DNA of 7,015 nucleotides from an uncultured Eubacteriales bacterium (GCA_900555875.1 USNB01000062.1:1-7015), one strand, 5' to 3'; shown: positions 1 through 5,290, counted from the first letter of the stretch. The notes: generated by a model from the sequence alone, not told the origin. Made by a program: numbers and translations.

Positions 1-2
1 GC

Positions 3-167
3 CTTCAGCGGCTCGGCTACAGGGAGGGCGTATACTTGTGCTGCGCATTCGCGCGGGACATCTTCTTCCCTGTTTCCAAAACGAAGGACGGCAGAGAATG
101 CCGCTCAGGCGGGCAGCTGGCGAGGGAGCGTACTTCCGTAGCCGAGCAAGCGGTAGCGCGAGGCTGA
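3..167 (+). CDS. Possible 3' end of an unrecognised plus-strand gene (partial at the left edge)
   Basis: One plus-strand frame stays open from the window edge to a TGA at 165-167, giving about 54 residues. Its third codon positions are mostly G or C, as in the real genes here. The peptide begins LQRLGYREGVYLCCAF and contains RDIFFPVSKTKDG. I do not recognise a family. A second plus frame is open for a similar length (to a TGA near 173), and the last third of this frame runs through small inverted repeats, so the openness may be accidental. If real, the gene would be convergent with rplL, which fits the bidirectional terminator at 317-344. Low confidence. Confidence 0.25.
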   Translation, partial: LQRLGYREGVYLCCAFARDIFFPVSKTKDGRECRSGGQLARERTSVAEQAVARG

Positions 168-172
168 GTACG
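129..172. repeat. Imperfect inverted repeat
   Basis: CGTACT (129-134) is matched by AGTACG (167-172), with a second inner pairing of AGCC (140-143) and GGCT (162-165). A separate inverted pair, CTCGGCTAC (12-20) and GTAGCCGAG (138-146), joins this region to the window start. The arms are short and could be chance. They add to the structured, non-coding look of the stretch between the possible left gene and rplL. Confidence 0.3.
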
Positions 173-205
173 TGACCGAACACGCAGCCCGCATCAGCGG
201 TATTA

Positions 206-316
206 TATGCCGTCCCATCGCGTGGGGACGGCGCGCGCTTTAGAGCGCGCAGCCCGAGAGAGCGACATAAAGCCGTCCCCACCCAAAGCTATGCCGTCCC
301 ACCAAGACGGCATAGC
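206..316. repeat. Nested palindromic element, MITE- or REP-like, beside rplL
   Basis: TATGCCGTCCCA occurs twice in the same orientation (206-217 and 290-301). The outer ends are inverted: TATGCCGTC (206-214) against GACGGCATA (306-314). Inside, GTGGGGACGGC (222-232) pairs perfectly with GCCGTCCCCAC (272-282), enclosing a GC hairpin with arms GCGCGCT (233-239) and AGCGCGC (244-250). GCCGTCCC (209-216) can instead pair with GGGACGGC (225-232). GCTATGCCGTC (288-298) pairs with GACGGCATAGC (306-316). I see no transposase and no obvious target-site duplication. Most likely it is a small non-autonomous palindromic repeat or a structured 3' region of the rplL transcript. Copy number elsewhere in the genome is unknown. 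Confidence 0.6.
288..316 (-). terminator. Second hairpin downstream of rplL (possible back-up terminator)
   Basis: An 11-bp perfect stem (288-298 with 306-316) has a 7-base loop. Read on the minus strand it lies directly after the rplL terminator and is followed by TTTGGG, only a short T run. It may be a back-up terminator, or simply one arm of the palindromic element that contains it. Confidence 0.4.
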
Positions 317-344
317 AAAAGGACCGACATTTGTCGGTCCTTTT
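317..344. terminator. Bidirectional intrinsic terminator at the end of the ribosomal-protein operon
   Basis: A 12-bp perfect stem, AAAAGGACCGAC (317-328) with GTCGGTCCTTTT (333-344), has a 4-base loop. The A-tract and T-tract flanks give a U-run in either direction. It lies 13 bases after the rplL stop, so it should end the minus-strand operon. It would also stop any plus-strand transcript coming from the left edge. Confidence 0.9.
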
Positions 345-357
345 GATGAGTTTGTAA

Positions 358-732
358 TTACTTCATCTCTGCGGTAGCGCCAACTTCCTTGAACTTCGCG
401 ATGATCTCGTTCGCTGTATCCTTGGAAACGCCTTCCTTGATGGTCGCAGGGGTCTTTTCGACGAGAGCCTTCGCCTCGCCGAGGCCGAGACCGGTAAGCT
501 CGCGAACGACCTTGATGCAAGGGATCTTGTTCGCGCCGGCGTCGGTAAGAACGATGTCGAACTCGGTCTTCTCTTCGGCTGCGGGAGCTGCCGCGCCGCC
601 TGCAGCGGGAGCTGCGACTGCCATAGCTGCCGCGCTTACGCCGAACTTTTCCTCGATGGCCTTTACGAGCTCGTTAAGCTCCATAACGCTCATCTTCTCG
701 ATCTCTTCCACAAATTTAGCGATATCTGCCAT
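358..732 (-). CDS. rplL: 50S ribosomal protein L7/L12
   Basis: This is the multicopy stalk protein of the large subunit. Its dimers bind the C-terminal helix of L10, and its C-terminal domains recruit translational GTPases (IF2, EF-Tu, EF-G). The 124-residue length is normal. Residues 1-32 form the dimerisation domain (start MADIAKFVEEIEKMSVMEL). Residues 34-53 are the Ala/Gly/Pro-rich hinge. Residues 55-124 form the factor-binding domain, with the family motif IKVVRELTGLGLGEAKALVE at 73-92. The N-terminal part of that motif reads KIPCIKVV where KIAVIKVV is common, which puts a cysteine at position 72. An AAGGAGT ribosome site precedes the ATG. The gene lies 63 bases after rplJ and is followed by a terminator, making it the last gene of the operon. 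Identification is secure. Confidence 0.98.
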   Translation of the reverse strand: MADIAKFVEEIEKMSVMELNELVKAIEEKFGVSAAAMAVAAPAAGGAAAPAAEEKTEFDIVLTDAGANKIPCIKVVRELTGLGLGEAKALVEKTPATIKEGVSKDTANEIIAKFKEVGATAEMK

Positions 733-795
733 TTTTGAATTACTCCTTGAATTGTTTTCTGATCATGAGGCGGGAATGTCCGCCGGGTCACGCCG

Positions 796-1293
796 TCAGG
801 CGCTCTGTTTCTTTGCGACTTCGGAAACCGCGACCGCAAGGCTGCGCATCGGGTTGGTGAGCAGACCGAGCAGCTGTCCGATAAGAACGGGCTTGGGCGG
901 GATGTTGGCGAGGACTTTTACTTCCTCCGCGGTAGCCGCTTTGTTCTCGATGACGCCGCCCTTTATCTCCAGCATCTTGGTCTTTGCGCCGTTGTCCGAG
1001 ATGATCTTCGCTCCCGCGACCGCGTCGTCGTAAGAGAACGCTGCGGCTGTAGGACCGGAGAACACCCCCTCGAAACCGGTGAATCCGACTTTTTCGAACG
1101 CACGGCTGAGGATGGAGTTCTTGATGACCTTATACTCGACATTGGCTTTTCTCATCTCTGCACGGAGTTCGGTATCCTGTTCGACCGTAAGACCGCAGTG
1201 GTTGACGAGCACGATGCTCTTTGCCTTGCTTATCTTTTCGGCGACTTCGGATACGAGCTGCTCCTTCTGAGCTATGATCTCCTTACTTGCCAT
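796..1293 (-). CDS. rplJ: 50S ribosomal protein L10
   Basis: L10 is the stalk base. It binds 23S rRNA beside L11, and its C-terminal helix carries the L7/L12 dimers. The protein is 165 residues. Visible family features are IVLVNHCGLTVEQDTELRAE (27-46), VEYKVIKNSILSRAF (52-66), the GPTAAAFS segment (80-87), LEIKGG (108-113) and a C-terminal helix, SLAVAVSEVAKK (151-162), for L12 binding. The frame stays open 88 codons upstream to 1557, but that stretch is the structured leader and reads as nonsense. The MASKEI start is chosen because AAGGAGGTC sits about 11 bases before it and the protein then has family length. In E. coli and Bacillus, L10 (with L12) represses its own mRNA by binding the leader, and the 217-base leader here fits such control. 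Confidence 0.98.
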   Translation of the reverse strand: MASKEIIAQKEQLVSEVAEKISKAKSIVLVNHCGLTVEQDTELRAEMRKANVEYKVIKNSILSRAFEKVGFTGFEGVFSGPTAAAFSYDDAVAGAKIISDNGAKTKMLEIKGGVIENKAATAEEVKVLANIPPKPVLIGQLLGLLTNPMRSLAVAVSEVAKKQSA

Positions 1294-1510
1294 ATTGCTT
1301 TTTTGACCTCCTTTTGCCCCTAAGAAAAGGGACAGGATGGATAAAACACAGCCCCGCAAGGCTCGTGAGCTGCGGGGCGATCGTAAATAGGACACGGGAA
1401 CGTTCCCGTATATGCCGCTTAAGATCATTCGCCTCGACCAGCCCCGCGCATGCGGATTTAAGGTCTTTCGACCGCTCGTTTTCTCAGGGGAATATGATTG
1501 TTGCGTTTTA
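1294..1510 (-). promoter_or_regulatory. rplJ (L10) leader with alternative stems, probable autoregulatory attenuator
   Basis: This 217-base non-coding gap separates rplA from rplJ. In transcript order, GCGGGGC (1447-1441), GCCCCGCA (1378-1371) and TGCGGGGC (1358-1351) are present. The middle segment can pair with either neighbour: 7 bp with the first or 8 bp with the last. The second pairing gives a terminator-like hairpin followed by TGTGTTTTATCC, a weak U-run. Between the first and middle segments lies a perfect 16-base palindrome (1394-1409). Upstream is a GGTCGAAAGACC hairpin (1473-1462). The stretch CTGGTCGAGGCGAATGAT (1442-1425) resembles, from memory, the conserved part of Firmicutes L10 leaders that binds L10-L12. 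The pairings are seen directly. Ligand and mechanism are inferred from the known L10 leader family. Confidence 0.75.
1351..1378 (-). terminator. Putative attenuator hairpin in the rplJ leader
   Basis: The arms GCCCCGCA and TGCGGGGC form an 8-bp stem, with a short inner GCT/AGC or GCTC/GAGC pairing. It is followed on the minus strand by TGTGTTTTATCC. The U-run is interrupted, so termination may be partial, which suits attenuation inside an operon whose last two genes must be highly expressed. Confidence 0.55.
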
Positions 1511-2197
1511 TTACACTCTCTGGGCGACCTTGATGCCGGGGCCCATCGTGGAAGCAAGCGTAACGCTCTTGACGTATACGCCCTTTGCCGCCGCGGGCTT
1601 GGCCTTTATGATCGCGTCCATAAGTGTGTTGTAGTTTTCGAGAAGCTTCTCGCTGCCGAAAGACTTCTTGCCGATCGGGCAGTGGATGATAGCAGTCTTG
1701 TCCAGTCTGTACTCCACCTTACCGGCTTTGGAATCGCGGACCGCTTTCGCAACATCCGGCGTTACCGTGCCGCTCTTGGGCGAAGGCATGAGACCCTTGG
1801 GTCCGAGGATACGCGCGACGCGTCCCATCTGTCCCATCATGTCGGGAGACGTGATGCACACGTCGAAATCGAGGAAGTTCTCCGAAAGGATCTTCTGTAT
1901 GATCTCTTCCGCGCCTACGATATCTGCGCCCGCTTCCTTGGCGGCGTCCGCCTTCTCGCCTTTCGCGATGACGAGCACCCTGACTTTTTTACCCGTTCCG
2001 TTGGGAAGAACGACGGTGCCGCGCACCTGCTGATCCGCCTGACGGGGATCCACGCCCAGACGGACGTGAAGCTCTATAGTCTCGTCGAACTTAGCTTTGG
2101 CGGTCGCTATCGCGTTTTCTATCGCCGCGGCAGGCTCGTAAGCTTTCTTTACGTCTACTTCGGTGAGCGACGTCTTGTATTTCTTTCCGAAACTCAT
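1511..2197 (-). CDS. rplA: 50S ribosomal protein L1
   Basis: L1 forms the mobile stalk beside the E site and helps release deacylated tRNA. In many bacteria it represses its own operon by binding the mRNA. The 228-residue length is typical. Recognisable segments are VRLGVDPRQADQQVRGTVVL (45-64), the LGPKGLMPSPKSGTVTPDVA stretch (131-150), and the signature KAGKVEYRLDKTAIIHCPIG (157-176). The C-terminal SVTLASTMGPGIKV (211-224) is also family-like. The ribosome site GGAGGG lies only a few bases after the rplK stop, and 13 bases separate the two genes, so translation is probably coupled. No key segment is missing. The leader of rplJ follows immediately after its TAA. Confidence 0.98.
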   Translation of the reverse strand: MSFGKKYKTSLTEVDVKKAYEPAAAIENAIATAKAKFDETIELHVRLGVDPRQADQQVRGTVVLPNGTGKKVRVLVIAKGEKADAAKEAGADIVGAEEIIQKILSENFLDFDVCITSPDMMGQMGRVARILGPKGLMPSPKSGTVTPDVAKAVRDSKAGKVEYRLDKTAIIHCPIGKKSFGSEKLLENYNTLMDAIIKAKPAAAKGVYVKSVTLASTMGPGIKVAQRV

Positions 2198-2210
2198 GTT
2201 GCCGCCCTCC

Positions 2211-2636
2211 TCAGCCTTCCACTTCCACGCCCATGGAGCGCGCAGTGCCTTTGATCATGCTTATCGCCGCCTCAAGGCTTCCCGCGTTGAGATCGGGGAG
2301 CTTGATCTTGGCTATCTTCTCCACCTGCGCCATAGTAAGCTTGCCTACCTTGTCCTTGTTGGGCTTCGCCGAACCGGACTCCAGACCCAGCTCCTTCTTG
2401 ATGAGCACGGGTGCGGGAGGCGTCTTCATGATGAAGGTGAAACTTCTGTCCGAATAGATGCTGATCACCACGGGGATGATCATGCCTTCCTGGTCTCTCG
2501 TCTTCTCGTTGAACTCCTTCGTAAAGCCGGGGATGTTGATACCGTGGGGTCCGAGAGAGGATCCGACGGGAGGTCCCGGGGTGGCTTTACCTGCGGGGAG
2601 CTGAAGCTTTACGACCGCCTGTAATTTCTTTGCCAT
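2211..2636 (-). CDS. rplK: 50S ribosomal protein L11
   Basis: L11 binds the GTPase-associated region of 23S rRNA and helps stringent-response activation by RelA-type enzymes. The 141-residue length is standard. The N-terminal domain (about 1-70) carries the proline-rich ATPGPPVGSSLGPHGINIPG (18-37), which forms the factor- and thiopeptide-binding face. The usual Met in NIMGF is Pro here (NIPGF), a small departure. The C-terminal RNA-binding domain (about 72-141) includes KPNKDKVGKLT (91-101) and the family ending SLEAAISMIKGTARSMGVEV (120-139). An AAGGAG site lies close before the ATG. The 84-base gap after nusG, larger than most in this cluster, holds a hairpin and possible weak promoter elements. 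Confidence 0.98.
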   Translation of the reverse strand: MAKKLQAVVKLQLPAGKATPGPPVGSSLGPHGINIPGFTKEFNEKTRDQEGMIIPVVISIYSDRSFTFIMKTPPAPVLIKKELGLESGSAKPNKDKVGKLTMAQVEKIAKIKLPDLNAGSLEAAISMIKGTARSMGVEVEG

Positions 2637-2681
2637 TTTTTGCTCCTTATATAACGGTTATTATATAATCGCGGTGATAAC

Positions 2682-2697
2682 GAACGCAGGAGCGTTC
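2682..2697 (-). repeat. Small hairpin in the nusG-rplK gap
   Basis: GAACGC and GCGTTC form a perfect 6-bp stem around a 4-base loop, about 45 bases before the rplK start. No T-run follows, so it is not a terminator. It may be a regulatory site in the rplK-rplA mRNA. L1 or L11 binding there would be typical of autogenous control, but I cannot identify a 23S-like L1 site by eye. Confidence 0.45.
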
Positions 2698-2703
2698 TCC
2701 CGA

Positions 2704-2734
2704 ATTATACATGCTTTCCGGCGTTATTTGTCCT
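2704..2734 (-). promoter_or_regulatory. Weak candidate internal promoter before rplK
   Basis: A perfect TATAAT (2709-2704) lies just after the nusG stop. The only -35 candidate, AGGACA (2734-2729), matches four of six positions at a 19-base spacing, which is long. A second TATAAT (2665-2660) has no convincing -35. Either could give extra rplK-rplA expression, but AT-rich spacers can show this by chance. Confidence 0.25.
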
Positions 2735-3260
2735 CGCCTGTCGGCTCTATCTGATAGAGCTCGAGATCGACGGGAGTCTCCCTGCCGAACATGGAGACGG
2801 ATACGCGGCACTTCTGATTCTCTTTGTCCACCGTTTCGATCTTTCCGACAAAGTCCTCAAGAGGTCCGCTTATGATCTTGACCGTGTCGCCGGGGGCGTA
2901 ATCGGTCTTTGCGACGACTTTTTCGAGATGCATACGACGGATCTCGTCGTCGGTGAGCGGGAGCGGATGCCCCTGCGGGCCGACGAAACCGGTCACGCCG
3001 CGCGTCTGCGTTATTATGTGCCACATGCTGTCGTTGTCGTACTCCATCTTGATCAGAACGTAACAAGGGAACATCTTGCGCTTGACAAGCTTCTTCTTGC
3101 CGTTCTTCTCTTCCATGACCTCTTCCATGGGTATGGTGATCTCGTAGAGCCTGTCCGTCATGTTGTTCTTTTCGAACACCATTTTCAGATTCATCTCCAC
3201 CTGATTCTCATACCCCGAATAGGTGTGGAGCACATACCACTTTGCGTCTTCCTTACCCAT
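2724..3260 (-). CDS. nusG: Transcription elongation/antitermination factor NusG
   Basis: NusG binds the RNA polymerase clamp. Its NGN domain modulates pausing, and its KOW domain contacts partners such as ribosomal protein S10 or Rho. The 178-residue length is normal. The NGN domain spans about 7-115, opening with WYVLHTYSGYE (8-18) and including KRKMFPCYVLIKME (60-73) and GVTGFVG (88-94). The KOW domain spans about 121-175, with YAPGDTVKIISGPLEDFVGK (121-140) and the closing VDLELYQIE. It starts 12 bases after the secE stop with only a weak AAGG-type ribosome site overlapping that stop codon, so translation probably depends on coupling with secE. Nothing essential is missing. Confidence 0.98.
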   Translation of the reverse strand: MGKEDAKWYVLHTYSGYENQVEMNLKMVFEKNNMTDRLYEITIPMEEVMEEKNGKKKLVKRKMFPCYVLIKMEYDNDSMWHIITQTRGVTGFVGPQGHPLPLTDDEIRRMHLEKVVAKTDYAPGDTVKIISGPLEDFVGKIETVDKENQKCRVSVSMFGRETPVDLELYQIEPTGEDK

Positions 3261-3272
3261 TTCGCGAGTACC

Positions 3273-3638
3273 TTATAAACGGTCGTCGTTTTTGTTAGAA
3301 CGATACTTGACGACTTTGTACGCTATCACGCCGCCGATCGCGATCAGGACCAATACTCCGCTGACGATGAGCGCGGCTATCTGTTCGCCGTTGAGCAGCT
3401 CGTTGTCGCCGAAGCCCGCCTGGAAAAGATTGCGGTGGATGAAGTTCAGAAGAAGGTCGATGCACATGAGCACCACGAGGAATACCACCGTGATGACGAG
3501 CACCGCGCCCAGACGCTTCATCGTATCCGCGAACGTGGGCCAGGTGACCTGCTTGAGCTCGCCGAACGTGGCTACGAAAAAGTTGGGCTTCTTCGGCCCC
3601 TGCTTCTTCGCAACGTTTTTGTTGTTCTTATCTGCCAT
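3273..3638 (-). CDS. secE: Preprotein translocase subunit SecE with a C-terminal membrane extension
   Basis: SecE clamps the SecY channel in the cytoplasmic membrane and is essential for protein export. The conserved core is clear: a basic N-terminal tail, the amphipathic segment with FGELKQVTWPT (25-35), and the conserved membrane helix at about 44-64 ending at D61. In most Bacillota the protein stops soon after this helix, at roughly 60-80 residues. This one has 121 residues and continues through a polar stretch (65-85) into a second hydrophobic segment, QIAALIVSGVLVLIAIGGVI (86-105), then a basic tail. The ATG follows AAGGAG that overlaps the rpmG stop codon. Gene order between rpmG and nusG confirms the identity. 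Confidence 0.95.
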   Translation of the reverse strand: MADKNNKNVAKKQGPKKPNFFVATFGELKQVTWPTFADTMKRLGAVLVITVVFLVVLMCIDLLLNFIHRNLFQAGFGDNELLNGEQIAALIVSGVLVLIAIGGVIAYKVVKYRSNKNDDRL

Positions 3639-3647
3639 GGTCGCTCC

Positions 3648-3812
3648 TTACTTCGTCTCTTTGTGGACGGTGTGGGTCTTGCAGAACTTGCAGTACTTCT
3701 TCAGTTCGATCCTGTCGGGATCGTTCTTCTTGTTCTTATACGTATCGTAATTCCTCTGCTTGCACACCGTGCATGCAAGGGTGATCTTATTACGGCTCGT
3801 ATTCTTAGCCAT
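3648..3812 (-). CDS. rpmG: 50S ribosomal protein L33, zinc-binding form
   Basis: L33 is a small protein near the E site of the large subunit. The frame gives 54 residues, starting MAKNTSRNKITLACTVCKQR and ending KYCKFCKTHTVHKETK. Two CxxC pairs (C14/C17 and C41/C44) mark the zinc-binding (C+) form, which in some bacteria is replaced by a cysteine-free paralogue under zinc limitation. A GGAGG site lies 7 bases before the ATG. It is the first gene of the operon, with the promoter about 60 bases upstream. The secE ATG follows 9 bases after its stop, and the secE ribosome site overlaps that stop. Position and sequence make the identification secure. Confidence 0.97.
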   Translation of the reverse strand: MAKNTSRNKITLACTVCKQRNYDTYKNKKNDPDRIELKKYCKFCKTHTVHKETK

Positions 3813-3846
3813 TTTCGCGCCTCCGCATGTATTACAGTCAAAAATA

Positions 3847-3866
3847 GCACCCCTTTACCAAGGTGC
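3847..3866 (-). promoter_or_regulatory. Hairpin at the predicted 5' end of the rpmG operon mRNA
   Basis: On the minus strand GCACCTT (3866-3860) pairs with GGGGTGC (3853-3847), seven pairs including two G-U, followed by TATTTTTG. It sits almost exactly at the predicted transcription start. This could stabilise the 5' end or reduce escape. It looks like a terminator but is too close to the start for a classical attenuator. Confidence 0.45.
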
Positions 3867-3872
3867 CTGTTA

Positions 3873-3901
3873 ATTTTATCAGAACAAAGCGTTCAAGTCA
3901 A
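3873..3901 (-). promoter_or_regulatory. Housekeeping promoter of the rpmG-secE-nusG-rplKAJL operon
   Basis: TTGACT (3901-3896), a 17-base spacer and TAAAAT (3878-3873) closely match the sigma-A consensus. The start would fall near 3866. Farther upstream a perfect A/T palindrome, GAAAAATTTTTC (3921-3932), lies about where a distal UP element could act. UP elements are common at strong ribosomal-protein promoters. Confidence 0.85.
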
Positions 3902-3933
3902 GCAAATTATGCCCTGTTGCGAAAAATTTTTCA

Positions 3934-3993
3934 CGCCGCGGAAGCCTCGCCGCGGGAGCGTTCGGCACACAGCTCTCCCCTTTACCCGAACGC
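3934..3993. repeat. Direct and inverted repeats between the divergent promoters
   Basis: CGCCGCGG occurs twice (3934-3941 and 3948-3955), each containing the palindrome CCGCGG. Just after it, GCGTTCGG (3958-3965) is mirrored by CCGAACGC (3986-3993) across a 20-base gap. The region lies upstream of both divergent promoters, so a regulator site is possible. No known operator is recognised. I see no gene in the 295 bases between rpmG and the lipoprotein start. Confidence 0.4.
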
Positions 3994-4042
3994 AGCGAAA
4001 TAACGGCAGCGCCGGCGTAACGGAAGCGGATATGCCTGAGGG

Positions 4043-4071
4043 TTGACAGGAACGATTCCCGATGATATAAT
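4043..4071 (+). promoter_or_regulatory. Consensus sigma-A promoter of the lipoprotein gene
   Basis: TTGACA (4043-4048), a 17-base spacer and TATAAT (4066-4071) form a perfect consensus core promoter. The start would fall near 4078, giving a leader of about 30 bases with AGGAGG at 4095-4100, seven bases before the ATG. This predicts strong expression unless a regulator acts. Confidence 0.9.
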
Positions 4072-4107
4072 ATAGATGTATAAAATATCATCGCAGGAGG
4101 CAAGTCC

Positions 4108-5151
4108 ATGAAAAAGACAGTAACATTATTTTTAGCTATATTATCGATCATAGTCGTCTCCGCGGCGCTGACCGCATGCGGCGGCGAGGCCGACGGCGGC
4201 AGCACGTCTTACGGCATAACATACGAAGCCGGCGACGATTATAAGATCACCGGTCTTAAAAGCGAAGCCGAAGCCGGCGCGACCGTCAATTTTGACGTGG
4301 AAAGCGCCAGCGTATTTTACGAAGTAGGCAAAGTCACGATGAACGGCGCCGAATTGACGCGCGACATGTTCGGCTATACGTTCACCATGCCGGCTGAGGA
4401 TGTGAAAATAGCGGTCTCCATGACCCACGTCGGCGAATACGACGATCCCGACGATCATCTCGAGTGGGGGTCTTCCGTCACCGGACAGATCTCTCTGGCG
4501 GAAGGCGATACCGCCCGGATCAATCTGAATTTTGACGGGATCTCTTCCGCGAACTGGATAACCGACATAAAGGAAACGATATACTCTTCCGACGAAAACG
4601 TGATCCCGACAGACGCCGTCGAGTTCGTCCCCACGAAGGCATCCGCCAGCTCGGCGATCATCGGAGGATATCTCTCCGTCGATCTGACGAACGCGCACGA
4701 GGGCGAAACTTATATCTATCTCGAACTGGATCCGAACAACAGCAGTCTCGGAAAACTGATCAGGAAATTCACCGTCATATCGACGCCCGTCGAATACGAG
4801 ACGCTTGACGTTACCTTTACGTACGACAACCGGACCGATCATGCGGAAAAAGATATCCTTCTCAACATAACGGACAACGATACGAACGAGCTCGAATCGA
4901 TATGGCTGAATGATTTTGAAGACGGAAAACTCACGTTCGAGTACAAAAAAGGACACACATATACGGTGACCTGTTCATATTGGGAAGAAAACAACGGCAC
5001 AGGGCTGTATATCGACGAATGGGTGGGCACAAACGAAGGCGGAGCCGTCAATACGCTGGAAAGGGAAAACAAATATCCTAAAAGAAACACCCTCACCCTG
5101 ACTTCGGACGGGATCGAGGTCCCGCTCGTGATCGACGATTCGGAATACTGA
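4108..5151 (+). CDS. Uncharacterised secreted lipoprotein with beta-rich domains
   Basis: The 347-residue protein opens with a lipoprotein signal peptide: MKK, a hydrophobic core (about 4-20) and the lipobox LTAC with the lipidated Cys at 24. It should be anchored on the outer face of the membrane. A Gly/Ser/Asp-rich linker follows. Residues about 37-107 (YKITGLKSEAEAGATVNFDV onward, then YTFTMPAEDVKIAVSM) resemble the small beta-sandwich repeats common in Gram-positive surface proteins. The remainder is strand-rich and acidic, with many Thr/Asp/Asn residues, and has no catalytic motif that I recognise. It has its own consensus promoter and strong ribosome site and is followed by a terminator, so it is a single-gene unit, divergent from the ribosomal operon. 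A role in surface binding or adhesion is only a guess. The coding frame itself is certain. Confidence 0.9.
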   Translation: MKKTVTLFLAILSIIVVSAALTACGGEADGGSTSYGITYEAGDDYKITGLKSEAEAGATVNFDVESASVFYEVGKVTMNGAELTRDMFGYTFTMPAEDVKIAVSMTHVGEYDDPDDHLEWGSSVTGQISLAEGDTARINLNFDGISSANWITDIKETIYSSDENVIPTDAVEFVPTKASASSAIIGGYLSVDLTNAHEGETYIYLELDPNNSSLGKLIRKFTVISTPVEYETLDVTFTYDNRTDHAEKDILLNITDNDTNELESIWLNDFEDGKLTFEYKKGHTYTVTCSYWEENNGTGLYIDEWVGTNEGGAVNTLERENKYPKRNTLTLTSDGIEVPLVIDDSEY

Positions 5152-5244
5152 CACGGCCTGCGGATAAACGACCGATGCGATCCCGATTCGCCTGCGGGAC
5201 AGAATGCGATAAAAACGCCGGGCACGAAACGCGCCCCGAAAACA

Positions 5245-5287
5245 AAACGCGCCTCCGAAAGTTTATCCGACTTTCGGAGGCGCGTTT
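5245..5287. terminator. Bidirectional terminator between the convergent lipoprotein and degV genes
   Basis: An 18-bp perfect stem (5245-5262 with 5270-5287), loop TTATCCG, has AAA at its left edge and TTT at its right. It is GC-rich (core GCGCCTCCGAAAG) and should stop transcripts from both sides, although the T-run is short. A near copy of the left arm (AAACGCGCCCCGAAA, 5227-5241, one base shorter) lies just upstream. Confidence 0.75.
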
Positions 5288-5290
5288 CAC

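Noticed and set aside
1..200. A tRNA or other stable RNA gene at the left edge
   Set aside because: The short inverted repeats do not give a cloverleaf, and no TΨC-type GGTTCGA box or equivalent arm is present.
206..316. CRISPR array or tandem repeat array
   Set aside because: There are only two copies of the box, with no regular spacers, and the structure is palindromic nesting rather than repeat-spacer units.
203..520. Open frame covering the palindromic element and the rplL terminator
   Set aside because: It translates hairpin arms and their complements and overlaps rplL antisense, so it is a by-product of repeats.
1294..1557. An 88-codon upstream extension of rplJ in the same frame
   Set aside because: It overlaps the end of rplA and runs through the structured leader. 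The family length and the AAGGAGGTC site support the start at 1293.
1412..2254. Long plus-strand open frame opposite rplA
   Set aside because: It is antisense to a certain ribosomal protein gene. The frame is open because of the codon bias of rplA, and it has no family resemblance.
4141..4956. Long minus-strand open frame opposite the lipoprotein gene
   Set aside because: The plus frame has a signal peptide, lipobox, promoter and ribosome site. The opposite frame has none and looks like a shadow.
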